The notes under the pieces: model-generated
Told to the model about the DNA's origin: nothing
The model's database searches: none
Seen by the model: only the letters and a program-made list of their open reading frames with translations
Position numbers and translations under genes: made by a program
Shown here: positions 24,348-32,293 of the stretch, piece after piece
Layout: every line of letters starts with the position of its first letter
How positions within the stretch are numbered: position 1 is the first letter of the stretch
Assembly (NCBI GenBank): GCA_900110595.1
Contig: FOEZ01000018.1
Location: 1 to 64,000 of the forward strand
DNA: 64,000 nt
Direction of reading: 5' to 3'
DNA from: Arthrobacter sp. OV608
GTDB taxonomy: Bacteria; Actinomycetota; Actinomycetes; Actinomycetales; Micrococcaceae

Positions 24348-26723
24348 GTGAACCCCCATGACTCCCTGATTCCGTTGCTGGGCCGCGGCCCGGACCCGGA
24401 ACAGCTGCGTCATGTCCGCACCATCCCTGCCCGCAAGGCGGTGCACGAGCCGTGGCCGTCCTGGGTCCACCCGGATCTGGTTGCAGCCTACGGTTCGCTC
24501 GGAGTACAGCAGCCCTACCGCCACCAGGTGGAAGCAGCCGACATCGCGCACGGCGGTGGGCACGTTGTGGTGGCCACCGGGACGGCTTCGGGGAAGTCGC
24601 TCGCCTACCAGCTCCCGGCCCTGGATGCCATCCACCGTTCCGAGCTGCGGGTTCTTGCCGATCCGGGAAAGATCCACGACGACGGCGCGGTCACCCTCTA
24701 TCTGTCCCCCACCAAGGCCCTCGCCGCCGACCAGCTCAACGCCATCCGGGCGCTGCAGCTGCCCACCGTCCGCGCCGAAACCTACGACGGCGACACCGAC
24801 CCCGCCTCCCGGCGTTGGATCCGGGACCACGCCAACTTCATCCTGGCCAATCCGGACATGCTGCACTTCGGTATCCTTCCCAACCATGCCTGGTGGGCGG
24901 CCTTCTTCCGGCGCCTCCGCTACGTAGTCATTGACGAGGCGCACAGCTACCGGGGCGTCTTCGGCTCACACGTGGCCAACCTGATGCGCCGGCTGCGCCG
25001 GATCTGCGCGTATTACGGAGCCGGCACCTCATTCCCCGAGCCCGTATTCATCGCCGCGTCAGCCACGGCATCTGATCCGGACGTCTCCTTCGCCCGGCTC
25101 ATCGGCGCCCCGGTGAAAGCCGTCTCAGAGGACGGGTCACCGCACGGTGCCACCACGGTGGCCTTCTGGGAACCGGCGCTGACCGAACTTCGCGGCGAGA
25201 ACGGCGCCAAGGAGCGGCGGACAGCCGTGGCCGAAACGTCCGACCTGCTGGCCAACCTGGTGTCGGCCCACGTCCGGACGATTGCTTTTATCAAGTCGCG
25301 CCGAGGTGCGGAGACCATTTCCTCCATCACCAAGCGGCTGCTCGACGAAGTGGATCCCAGCCTCCCGCAGCGCGTGGCTGCCTACCGTTCCGGGTATCTG
25401 CCGGAGGAACGCCGGGCCGTGGAGAAGGCACTGCGCTCCGGCAGGCTGCTGGGTGTTTCCAGTACCTCTGCGCTTGAGCTGGGTATCGACATCTCAGGCC
25501 TGGACGCTGTCCTGGTTGCGGGCTGGCCCGGCACGAGGGCCTCCTTGTTCCAGCAGATCGGGCGGGCCGGCAGGGCCGGGCAGGACGCGATCGCCGCCTT
25601 TGTTGCCAGCGACGATCCACTGGACACCTTCCTGGTGAACCACCCGGAAGCCATCTTCGACGTCTCCGTGGAAGCCACCGTTTTCGACCCCGCCAACCCC
25701 TATGTACTGGGCCCTCATCTGTGCGCTGCGGCAGCGGAACTGCCTCTGGGGCCGGCTGAGCTGGACCTGTTCGGGGGCACGGCCGAGGCACTCCTCGACC
25801 GCCTCGTGGCACAGGGGTATTTGCGGCGCCGCCCCGCAGGTTGGTTCTGGACCCACTCCCAGAGTGCGGCCGCCATGGTGAACCTGCGGGCGGACGGCGG
25901 CGGGCCGGTCAGTATCGTTGATGCCGATACCGGCTCCCTCCTCGGGACGATGGACTCGCCCCAGACCCACTACCAGGCGCACACCGGCGCCGTTTACATC
26001 CACCAGGGCGACAGCTACGTGGTGGAGGACCTCAACGAGGACGATCACTGTGTGGTGGTCCGCCGCGCCAATCCCGACTACTACACCACGGCACGGGACG
26101 TCACCCAGATTGAGGTGCTGGAAACCCAGCGGACCGCCAGCTGGGGCGACGTTTCCCTGCACTTCGGCGACGTCAAGGTCACCACCCAGGTGGTTTCCTT
26201 CCAGCGCAAGGCCCTGATCTCCAACGAAATCCTTGGCGAGGAGCCCCTGGACCTTGGCGCCCGGGAGTTGTTCACCAAGGCAGTGTGGTTCGAAGTGGAC
26301 AACCGGTCCCTCACCGCCGCCGGCCTCATCGAGGCACAGTTCCCTGGTGCCCTTCACGCCGCCGAACACGCAGCAATCGGTTTGCTCCCACTGGTGGCTT
26401 CGAGCGACCGGTGGGACATCGGGGGCGTTTCGACTGCCCTGCATGCCGACACCGGGGTGCCCACCATTTTTGTGTATGACGGGCACCCTGGCGGTGCCGG
26501 CTTCGCCGAGCGCGGTTTCGACAAGGCGAAGGTATGGCTGGCCGCGACGCGGGACGCCATCAAGGCCTGCGAATGCGAATCAGGCTGCCCCTCCTGCGTC
26601 CAGTCGCCCAAGTGCGGGAACAAAAACAACCCCTTGGACAAGGGGGCCGCGGTCACCCTGCTCGACGTCCTGTTGAAGGATGCCACCGAGGCCAGCGCCG
26701 AGAGCGTGGAAGCCCAGCGCTGA
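24348..26723 (+). CDS. DEAH-box helicase with DUF1998 C-terminal domain (MrfA/YprA-like; 'helicase/secretion neighbourhood' family)
   Basis: The 791-residue superfamily 2 helicase has Walker A ATGTASGKS, motif II DEAH (VIDEAHSYRG), motif III SATAS, motif V TSALELGIDISG and motif VI QIGRAGRAGQ. The C-terminal DUF1998 module ends with four cysteines (CECESGCPSCVQSPKCG), the zinc-binding cluster seen in MrfA, which repairs mitomycin-type DNA damage in Bacillus. The GTG start has only a weak ribosome site. It converges with the Tad locus, an association that gave this actinobacterial helicase family its neighbourhood name; whether there is a functional link to secretion is not known. Confidence 0.9.
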   Translation: MNPHDSLIPLLGRGPDPEQLRHVRTIPARKAVHEPWPSWVHPDLVAAYGSLGVQQPYRHQVEAADIAHGGGHVVVATGTASGKSLAYQLPALDAIHRSELRVLADPGKIHDDGAVTLYLSPTKALAADQLNAIRALQLPTVRAETYDGDTDPASRRWIRDHANFILANPDMLHFGILPNHAWWAAFFRRLRYVVIDEAHSYRGVFGSHVANLMRRLRRICAYYGAGTSFPEPVFIAASATASDPDVSFARLIGAPVKAVSEDGSPHGATTVAFWEPALTELRGENGAKERRTAVAETSDLLANLVSAHVRTIAFIKSRRGAETISSITKRLLDEVDPSLPQRVAAYRSGYLPEERRAVEKALRSGRLLGVSSTSALELGIDISGLDAVLVAGWPGTRASLFQQIGRAGRAGQDAIAAFVASDDPLDTFLVNHPEAIFDVSVEATVFDPANPYVLGPHLCAAAAELPLGPAELDLFGGTAEALLDRLVAQGYLRRRPAGWFWTHSQSAAAMVNLRADGGGPVSIVDADTGSLLGTMDSPQTHYQAHTGAVYIHQGDSYVVEDLNEDDHCVVVRRANPDYYTTARDVTQIEVLETQRTASWGDVSLHFGDVKVTTQVVSFQRKALISNEILGEEPLDLGARELFTKAVWFEVDNRSLTAAGLIEAQFPGALHAAEHAAIGLLPLVASSDRWDIGGVSTALHADTGVPTIFVYDGHPGGAGFAERGFDKAKVWLAATRDAIKACECESGCPSCVQSPKCGNKNNPLDKGAAVTLLDVLLKDATEASAESVEAQR

Positions 26724-26891
26724 CGCCTGGTTCCTTCGCCTTGCTCAGCCTGGATTCTGCTCAGACTGAATCCCTGCATATGCCTCAATGCTGGTTCAGA
26801 TTGTCGCCCCGCTCAGATTGAAATCCTGGCTCCTTCCTTGCCCTCCTCTGACCCAACCGGGCTCGAACCCGTGTTCAGCCGTTTGCCGTGT
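26724..26891. other. Convergent intergenic segment with degenerate GCTCAGxxTGAATCC-like units
   Basis: Between the helicase and the TadE-like gene, four related short stretches are visible: TTGCTCAGCCTGGATTC, CTGCTCAGACTGAATCC, TGGTTCAGATTG and CGCTCAGATTGAAATCC. They are in direct orientation and separated by 15-40 bases. No strong terminator hairpin stands out. The function is unknown. Confidence 0.4.
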
Positions 26892-27266
26892 TCAGGGTGG
26901 GGGTCCGGCCCGGGCCCGGCCGCTCGCCGCGCCCAGCACGGTCCGCTCGATCAGCTCCGTCCGGACCTCCACGGTTTGCGCCCCTCCCTCGAGGCAGCTG
27001 ACCACCGCGGCGGCATGCCGCGCCGCGACTTGGGCCGCCACGTTGCAGGGTTCCCCGTCGGTGACCCCGCGCAGGGCGTCCGCCGCGGCGAGGGCAGCCA
27101 GGTCGGCGGCTGCGGCGGCCCTGCTGGCCAGCACAGCCGACTGGGCCAGGAGCAGCAGAAGCGCCATGGCCGTCATCAGCATCAATGCCAAACCCGCTGC
27201 GAGGACTGTTCCCGAGCCGCGCTCCGGTCCGTCCCCAACCCCGGCCCTGGCCCTGGCCCTGGTCAT
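26892..27266 (-). CDS. TadE-like protein of the helicase/secretion neighbourhood (Rv3654c-type)
   Basis: The 124-residue protein has an N-terminal Glu-Arg-Gly-Ser-Gly-Thr motif (ERGSGTVLAAGL) followed by a hydrophobic helix of about 22 residues, the layout of a type IV pilin-like or TadE-like pseudopilin with processing at the Gly-containing site, and then an Ala-rich domain with one Cys pair (EPCNV, VSCLE). The ATG at 27266 overlaps the stop of the preceding TadE gene (ATGA), which argues against a longer upstream frame of 49 extra codons. It is the last gene of the Tad locus. The protein is presumably an exported or membrane-bound minor pilin. Confidence 0.75.
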   Translation of the reverse strand: MTRARARAGVGDGPERGSGTVLAAGLALMLMTAMALLLLLAQSAVLASRAAAAADLAALAAADALRGVTDGEPCNVAAQVAARHAAAVVSCLEGGAQTVEVRTELIERTVLGAASGRARAGPPP

Positions 27267-27685
27267 CCGGTGCCCGCCGCGGCCGCGGCGGCCGGGGAAA
27301 CGCGGCCCGCTGCCGCTGCTTCGCTGCGGGTTGAGGCGCGGGCCGTCAGCGTCCACGGAATTGTTGCCCCCAGCGGACCCCCTACCCGGTCTGCGACAGT
27401 GACGTTCAGCCACTCGCCCTCGGCTGCCACAGCCGCCGATGCCGACGGTCCCGAAAGCGTTCGCACGATCCTTTCCACGGCTGCCGCATCGTCCCCGCGG
27501 GCCAGCGCACGTGCGCCCGCCCGGGCGCCTTCCTCCAGCCGCAGCTGGGTGATCCCGGCGGCTGCACCGGAAAGCAGCATGGCCAGCAGGAGCACAACGG
27601 CAGGCAGGGTCACGGCAAATTCTGCGGTGACGGCACCCTGCTCTGCCGCTGGCCGAAGGCGCACCGCATTCGGCGCACTGGTCAT
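27263..27685 (-). CDS. TadE-family pseudopilin
   Basis: The 140-residue protein has the TadE signature EQGAVTAEFAVTLPAVVLLL (15-34): a short hydrophilic leader, Gly at the cleavage position, a Glu five residues later and a transmembrane helix. The C-terminal part has low complexity and is rich in Ala and Arg. It overlaps the genes on both sides by 4 bases. In Tad systems TadE is a minor pilin needed for pilus formation. Its close coupling with a second TadE-like gene is normal for actinobacteria. Confidence 0.82.
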   Translation of the reverse strand: MTSAPNAVRLRPAAEQGAVTAEFAVTLPAVVLLLAMLLSGAAAGITQLRLEEGARAGARALARGDDAAAVERIVRTLSGPSASAAVAAEGEWLNVTVADRVGGPLGATIPWTLTARASTRSEAAAAGRVSPAAAAAAGTG

Positions 27686-28044
27686 GGCAACGCCAGTGCC
27701 GTGCGGATCAGGTTCAGCAGGAAGCCACGCACTTCCTCACTGCGAAGGATGAAGACCAGCAGCCCGGCGAATCCGACGGCGGCTAAAGTGGCGATCGCAT
27801 ACTCGGCCGTGGCCATGCCGGCTTCTGATCCCAGCAGCCTGCGGACGCCGGTGCTGCGTTGGGCGGTGGCACCGGGGTAGACGCTGGCACCCGGGTAGAG
27901 CTCCACCACATTGGCCGGCAGTGAAGCAGACGCGGTTGGAGGCGCATCAGCGGATCGGGTTGCGGTGCGCCGTTTCGTGTGGTGCCGGGCTGCTGCGAGC
28001 GCTGCGGTTCCGGCGGCGTAATGGCGGTCATGGTTGATGGACAT
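27682..28044 (-). CDS. DUF4244 protein, candidate Flp-type major pilin
   Basis: From the ATG at 28044 (GAAAGGA upstream) the protein has 120 residues. A variable N-terminal 65 residues is followed by LLGSEAGMATAEYAIATLAA, a Flp pilin-like signature (Gly, then Glu at +5 relative to a Met-Ala start, then a hydrophobic helix), and a short polar tail. The leader before the hydrophobic helix is unusually long for a Flp pilin. Its position after tadC, where pilin and TadE genes occur, supports a structural role. A longer open frame upstream to 28617 is a shadow, as it overlaps the TadC-type gene. Confidence 0.75.
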   Translation of the reverse strand: MSINHDRHYAAGTAALAAARHHTKRRTATRSADAPPTASASLPANVVELYPGASVYPGATAQRSTGVRRLLGSEAGMATAEYAIATLAAVGFAGLLVFILRSEEVRGFLLNLIRTALALP

Positions 28045-28261
28045 GCGGTGATTCCTTTCGATGGCCGGCAGGGTTGCCGGTGGTTTGACTCTTCCGGGCC
28101 TCGCCGCGGGCGGTAAGGCCGGCTGTTGCGTAAGTGGAAAAGGTGGGGCGGTTCGTAGCTGTGGAGGGGAAGAGCTGGCCTGACGGTTGGCCGCGACCCG
28201 GCGGTGAGAAGCCCCTCGGAACTGCCCGAACTGCCCGAACTGCGCCAGGACCGCCGCTCTG
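28045..28261. other. Leader region of the DUF4244 pilin-like gene
   Basis: This is the only non-coding gap inside the otherwise overlapping Tad operon. It contains a 9-base direct repeat AACTGCCCG (two perfect copies and one AACTGCGCC, 28220-28246) and a small hairpin CCGGCA/TGCCGG just upstream of the ribosome site. It could contain a separate promoter so that the pilin-like gene is expressed more strongly than the machinery genes. I see no clear -10/-35 pair. Confidence 0.4.
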
Positions 28262-28879
28262 TCAGCCCGATGGGACCAGGGCCAGCAAAACGGGCACAAC
28301 GCCGAGGCAGATAAAGGCCGGCAGCGAGCACAGTCCCAGCGGGACCACCAGCTTGACGCCGAGGGACGCTGCGCGCTTTTCCGCTGCACGGAACCTCTCC
28401 CGGCGAAGCCTTGCAGCCTGGGCGTAGAGGATCGCCGAGGACGGGGCTCCGGTGAGAGCCGCGAATCCCAGGGCATCCCGCAGTTCGAGAATGGCGGGTA
28501 ACCTGACGGCTGAGCTTCGCCACGCAGTCTCCCAGTCCGCTCCGATTGCCAGTGCGGAAACGACGGGTCGCAGCGCTTGGCGGTACTGGGAGGACGCCGA
28601 GGCCGAGACAAGATCAAGGGAACGGCCGATCCCAGACCCGGCGTCCAGCATGGCGGCGACGAGTTCGAGCATCATGGCGGTGTCCTGCAGGCCGTCGGGT
28701 CCATCCCGGCTGCGGAACCGGCCGCCAGCAGTCCTTGGATCATCAGCCGAACCAGGATTTTGGGCTGGGGACAGGGTGGCCAACCGCTTCCGTGGCCGGC
28801 CCCTGCCAAGGAATAGAAGGCAGGCGGCGGCGGCCAGGAAGGCCAGGAGTGCGAGCGCCGGCAGCAATGTTCCGGTCAT
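28262..28879 (-). CDS. TadC-like type II secretion F-domain membrane protein
   Basis: The 205-residue protein has an N-terminal hydrophobic helix (LLPALALLAFLAAAACLLFL), a soluble T2SSF domain with MMLELVAAMLDAGSGIGRSL and ADWETAW, and a final hydrophobic pair (LVVPLGLCSLPAFICLGVVPVLLALV). This is the inner-membrane platform subunit pattern. The ATG at 28879 overlaps the stop of the TadB-like gene. It is shorter than proteobacterial TadC, as usual for actinobacteria. Confidence 0.82.
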   Translation of the reverse strand: MTGTLLPALALLAFLAAAACLLFLGRGRPRKRLATLSPAQNPGSADDPRTAGGRFRSRDGPDGLQDTAMMLELVAAMLDAGSGIGRSLDLVSASASSQYRQALRPVVSALAIGADWETAWRSSAVRLPAILELRDALGFAALTGAPSSAILYAQAARLRRERFRAAEKRAASLGVKLVVPLGLCSLPAFICLGVVPVLLALVPSG

Positions 28880-29685
28880 GGCAGTCCCGCTCCTGCTGCA
28901 CCCGCCACCAGCCGGGCGGACCATACCCTGCCCGCTATGGTGAGGGCAGCCCCAGCCACGAGGGCCGCCAGTCCCAGCGGCGTGCCCAGCAGAATTGCCA
29001 GCGGATCCACACCGAGGGCCATGCCGAGGCCCAGCCCCATCAGCGGAAGCCAGGTGAGCAGCCTGACCGTGGCTTTTGGCCCTGCCAGTGCCGTCTGCCG
29101 CGCTGCGTCGGCGTCGTCCTCTACTTCCAGCTGCGCCGCGAACCTGGTCAGCACGTCAGCCAAGGGGCAGCCGCTTGCTTCTGCGATGTCGAAGCAGGCC
29201 GCAAGCTGGGACCAGATCCGGGATTCCTTGCCCGGGCGCGGAAAAGCCGCGGGCAACGCGCGCCTGATGGCCTCAGATACCGGAGCACCTGTACGCGCGG
29301 CGGCGCGGGCCGCCGCCAGCAGCGCCAGTGAGCCCTGGCTTAGCCCGGTGCCGTGCCGCGATGCGGATGGACCATCCTGTTCGGTTTGGCTGCTCGCCCC
29401 GTAAATTCCCCACAGCTCATCCCACAGGCGGGCCGGGGTGCGCCCACCCTTCAGCAGCGCGGCAAGCTGTTGCACCACCAGAGTCATGGATGCTGCAGGG
29501 CCGGAGACCGCCGCCTTCCCGGTTCCAGGCCTGATCCCCCTGATCAGGCGGGCCAGCGGCCTTACCGATGTTCGGGCAGCAGCAACACCGCCCGTGGCGC
29601 GGCGGAACCTTGCTGCCGCATCCTGCGGCGGGCGAAGAACCAACAGCGCAGCCAGCACCAGGGCCGCTGCGAGGAAAATGGTCAC
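28876..29685 (-). CDS. TadB-like type II secretion F-domain membrane protein
   Basis: The 269-residue protein has an N-terminal transmembrane helix (IFLAAALVLAALLVL), a T2SSF domain around residues 60-200 with VVQQLAALLKGGRTPARLWDEL and FDIAEASGCPLADVLTRFA, and two C-terminal hydrophobic stretches (LTWLPLMGLGLGMALGVDPLAILL, LGLAALVAGAALTIAG). It forms the membrane platform with the TadC-like protein. The GTG start overlaps the tadA stop by 4 bases (GTGA). Confidence 0.82.
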   Translation of the reverse strand: MTIFLAAALVLAALLVLRPPQDAAARFRRATGGVAAARTSVRPLARLIRGIRPGTGKAAVSGPAASMTLVVQQLAALLKGGRTPARLWDELWGIYGASSQTEQDGPSASRHGTGLSQGSLALLAAARAAARTGAPVSEAIRRALPAAFPRPGKESRIWSQLAACFDIAEASGCPLADVLTRFAAQLEVEDDADAARQTALAGPKATVRLLTWLPLMGLGLGMALGVDPLAILLGTPLGLAALVAGAALTIAGRVWSARLVAGAAGAGLP

Positions 29686-30962
29686 AAGCCTTGCCCCGGT
29701 TCACGTCCCAGCCGGTTGGCCAGTGCGTCCCATCCCTGACCCCGAACGGTGTTGCCCTCCGGGGCTTCCAGGGCTGACACAACGCGAAGACCGTCACTGC
29801 CGTCCTCGATAAGGCCGATGCACGCCACTTCCCTTCCGCGGCCGGTCCTTTCGACGTGGATCACCACGTCAAGGGCGCTGGCCGCCTGGAGCCGGACGCC
29901 GTCCGGGCTCAATCCGGCGAGGGCACCCAGGGCTGTGAGCCGGGCAGGGACAGCCTGCGCAGTATTGGCGTGGATGGTCCCGCCTCCTCCGCTGTGTCCG
30001 GTGTTCATTGCGGTCAGCAGTTCCCGGACCTCGGCGCCGCGGCATTCCCCCACCACCAGCCGGTCGGGCCTCATGCGCAGGGCCTGCCGGACCAGCTCGC
30101 CCAGCCCCACCTCCCCGCCGCCTTCGAGGTTTCCGTGCCGGGATTCGAGGGCGACCACGTGTGGATGGACCGGGTTCAGCTCGGAAGCATCCTCGATGAG
30201 GACCAGCCGCTCCGCGGGGGCACACAGCCCCAGCAGGGTGGACAGCAGCGTGGTCTTGCCGGAACCGGTGGCGCCGCTGATCAGAAAACTCAGCCGAAGT
30301 TCCAGCACCCGTTCCAGGACGTCCCTTACCAGGGGGCCGAACATTCCGGCCGCCTGCAACTCGTCCATGCTGAAGACCCGTTCACGTCGGATCCTAACGC
30401 TGAGCAGGGTTCCCGCCGTGGACACCGGCGGCAGGACCGCATGGATACGGTAACCACCCGCCAGCCGCACATCCACGCAGGGCGAACCGTCATCCAGGCG
30501 GCGCCCTCCCGCGGCAACCAGCCTGCAGGCCAGCGCCCGCAGCTGGGCCTCATCGCCGAAGGCGACGGGGACGGGCTCGATGCCCCGGCCCCGGTCCACC
30601 CATACCGAGTCCGGAGCGTTGACGAAGATGTCCGTGACCGCCGGATCCCGGGTGAGCGGCTGCAGGGGTCCCAGTCCGCTGAGCTCGGCGCTGATGCGCT
30701 CCACCGCGGCCAGCGATCCGGCCGTGCCCAGCAGCTTGCCGGTAGCCTGTACCGCCGCAGCCACCCGTGAGGGCGTGACAACGCCGGCTTCGGCCATCAT
30801 GGACTCGCGGACCGATTCCAGCAGCCCGGCGTCAACGATCTGCCGCTCCACCCGGCGCTGGCCTTCCATGCGCTGGCCTTCCATGCGCTGGCCCTCGATC
30901 AGCCGGGCACGCCGCCGCAGCCCGTCAGCTGTTCCCGATACTCGCGGGGATTGCTGCTTCAT
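29682..30962 (-). CDS. tadA: TadA/CpaF-type secretion ATPase
   Basis: The 426-residue ATPase powers Tad pilus assembly. The N-terminal domain has the LGPLQPLTRDPAVTDIFVNAPD pattern, the Walker A motif is SGATGSGKTTLLSTLL, the Asp box contains LVLIEDASELNP, Walker B is RPDRLVVGECRGAEV, and the His box is GHSGGGGTIHANTA. The N-terminal 50 residues are charged and contain a short in-frame repeat (EGQRM type). The ATG at 30962 overlaps the preceding gene by 4 bases. Confidence 0.92.
   Translation of the reverse strand: MKQQSPRVSGTADGLRRRARLIEGQRMEGQRMEGQRRVERQIVDAGLLESVRESMMAEAGVVTPSRVAAAVQATGKLLGTAGSLAAVERISAELSGLGPLQPLTRDPAVTDIFVNAPDSVWVDRGRGIEPVPVAFGDEAQLRALACRLVAAGGRRLDDGSPCVDVRLAGGYRIHAVLPPVSTAGTLLSVRIRRERVFSMDELQAAGMFGPLVRDVLERVLELRLSFLISGATGSGKTTLLSTLLGLCAPAERLVLIEDASELNPVHPHVVALESRHGNLEGGGEVGLGELVRQALRMRPDRLVVGECRGAEVRELLTAMNTGHSGGGGTIHANTAQAVPARLTALGALAGLSPDGVRLQAASALDVVIHVERTGRGREVACIGLIEDGSDGLRVVSALEAPEGNTVRGQGWDALANRLGREPGQGL
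30855..30899. repeat. 15-base tandem repeat inside tadA
   Basis: The unit GCGCTGGCCTTCCAT is present three times in a row (two perfect copies, a third with two or three changes), encoding repeated (M/I)EGQR residues near the TadA N-terminus. It keeps frame, so copy-number change by slippage would lengthen or shorten the protein by five residues per unit. Confidence 0.85.
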
Positions 30963-32158
30963 CCGAACTCTCCCGTGGGCAGCTCGTCGCCGAGTGAGTC
31001 GAGCACTGAGGCGGCAAAATGCCGGACGCTGCGCCTTTTGCCCAGTTCCAGCAGCCGGCCCGATTCCATGGCGGCACCGACTCCGCGGAGCTCAGGCACG
31101 CGTCCCTGCACGGGCAGGCCGATGGCCTCCGAGATCAGCGAGGCGTCCAGCGCAGCCCCCGGCCGGCCCCGGACCAGGAGGCCGGCCTCCACGGGCGGGA
31201 ACTCGTTGAGCAGCCGCACAGCCGCGACGGCCGCCTTCAACTGGGCGGGAACCACCATCATGATCCGGTCGCAGTCCCAGGCATAGGACTGGAGGGGTCC
31301 CGCGCCCCGGCCGATGTCCAGCACTACCAGTTCAAACCCGCGGCGTGCGGCGTCGAGCACGCCGGTGGTGGTGGGCGCGGCCACGGGTACGGGCTGTTCA
31401 CGGGTGGCCGGCCAGGACAGGAACGAAAATCCTCCGGAGACGGGCAGTGAGTCGGACAGCTGGCCCGAATCGATGCTGCCCCGCGCTTCGGAAAGGTCGG
31501 GCCAGCGCAGGCCCGGGCTTTCCTCCGCGGCGATGGCGAGTTCCAGGCCTCCGCCCCAGGGGTCGCCGTCAACGAGCAGTACGCGTGCTCCCATTCCGGC
31601 CGCCGCCTGTGCTATCCAGATCGCGGCCGTGGTGGCTCCGGCGCCGCCGCACCCGCCGGTCACACCCAGGATGATCCCGCCCGGGCCGGGCGCCCGCGAG
31701 CGGCTGAGGTGGTCCGCCAGCCAGGCTGCGGCGTCAGGGAGTACGGCCACCCGCTCAGCGCCGAGCGCCGCGGCCAGGTGCCACAGGCTGTCGCCTTCAC
31801 CGTCCAGACCGACGAGGACAGCCGGTGCCCGCCGCCGGGGCGGCAACTCCCGGATGTCACTGCCCACCAGAACCGCGGCCGAGCCATCCCAGTACCTGGC
31901 CCCTTCCAGTGCATCGGCAACAACGCGAAGATGCGCTCCGGCCGCCGCCACGATCCGCTCCACCTCGGCCCGCACAACAGCGGACGAGGTGACCAGCAGC
32001 ACCTCTTCCCCGCTGTCCGGCAGCCAGGCCTCGTCCGGCCCTGCCAAACCCGCCGCAAAGCCGGGAGAGGCCGGCAGCAGCAGGTCATCCGGGCTCCGGG
32101 ACGAATGCGCGGCAGGGACTGGATCTGAAGGGATGGGTGTCAACTGATGCCTGCTCAT
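30959..32158 (-). CDS. CpaE-like/Ssd septum-site P-loop protein (actinobacterial Tad locus)
   Basis: The 399-residue protein has a receiver-like N-terminal domain (about 45-150: EEVLLVTSSAVVRAEVERIV) and a MinD/ParA-type P-loop domain beginning GVTGGCGGAGATTAAIWIAQ, a deviant Walker A in which the usual Lys positions are replaced (GGCGGAGATT). Walker A' is LLVDGDPWGGGLE and a later LVVLDIGRG matches Walker B. This resembles the actinobacterial CpaE homologue, represented in M. tuberculosis by Ssd (Rv3660c), implicated in septum regulation. It heads the Tad operon. The start is the ATG at 32158; a GTG five codons upstream is possible. Confidence 0.82.
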   Translation of the reverse strand: MSRHQLTPIPSDPVPAAHSSRSPDDLLLPASPGFAAGLAGPDEAWLPDSGEEVLLVTSSAVVRAEVERIVAAAGAHLRVVADALEGARYWDGSAAVLVGSDIRELPPRRRAPAVLVGLDGEGDSLWHLAAALGAERVAVLPDAAAWLADHLSRSRAPGPGGIILGVTGGCGGAGATTAAIWIAQAAAGMGARVLLVDGDPWGGGLELAIAAEESPGLRWPDLSEARGSIDSGQLSDSLPVSGGFSFLSWPATREQPVPVAAPTTTGVLDAARRGFELVVLDIGRGAGPLQSYAWDCDRIMMVVPAQLKAAVAAVRLLNEFPPVEAGLLVRGRPGAALDASLISEAIGLPVQGRVPELRGVGAAMESGRLLELGKRRSVRHFAASVLDSLGDELPTGEFG

Positions 32159-32293
32159 GGAGCCACTGTCCACCGCTGGCCGGGCAACGATAAGGCAGCC
32201 CCGGCCCTATGTGCACAAAACCGGCGGCAACAAGCCTGTGCAGGAAGAGTCACGGCGGCAAAGCATGCGAAGAAGACAAGGCAGAATTGGAGC

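Noticed and set aside
26850..26885. CGGGCTCGAACCCG, which looks like a tRNA T-arm on the minus strand
   Set aside because: No anticodon arm, D-arm or acceptor stem can be built around it, and the 5' side would run into the TadE-like gene.
27682..28617. 311-codon version of the DUF4244 gene
   Set aside because: The extra 191 codons overlap the TadC-type gene and lack pilin features; a good ribosome site precedes the ATG at 28044.
32159..32293. Search for an RNA gene between the ssd-like gene and the polymerase gene, where mycobacteria carry the 6C RNA
   Set aside because: Only a modest GGCCGGG/CCCGGCC pairing is visible and no C-rich loops.
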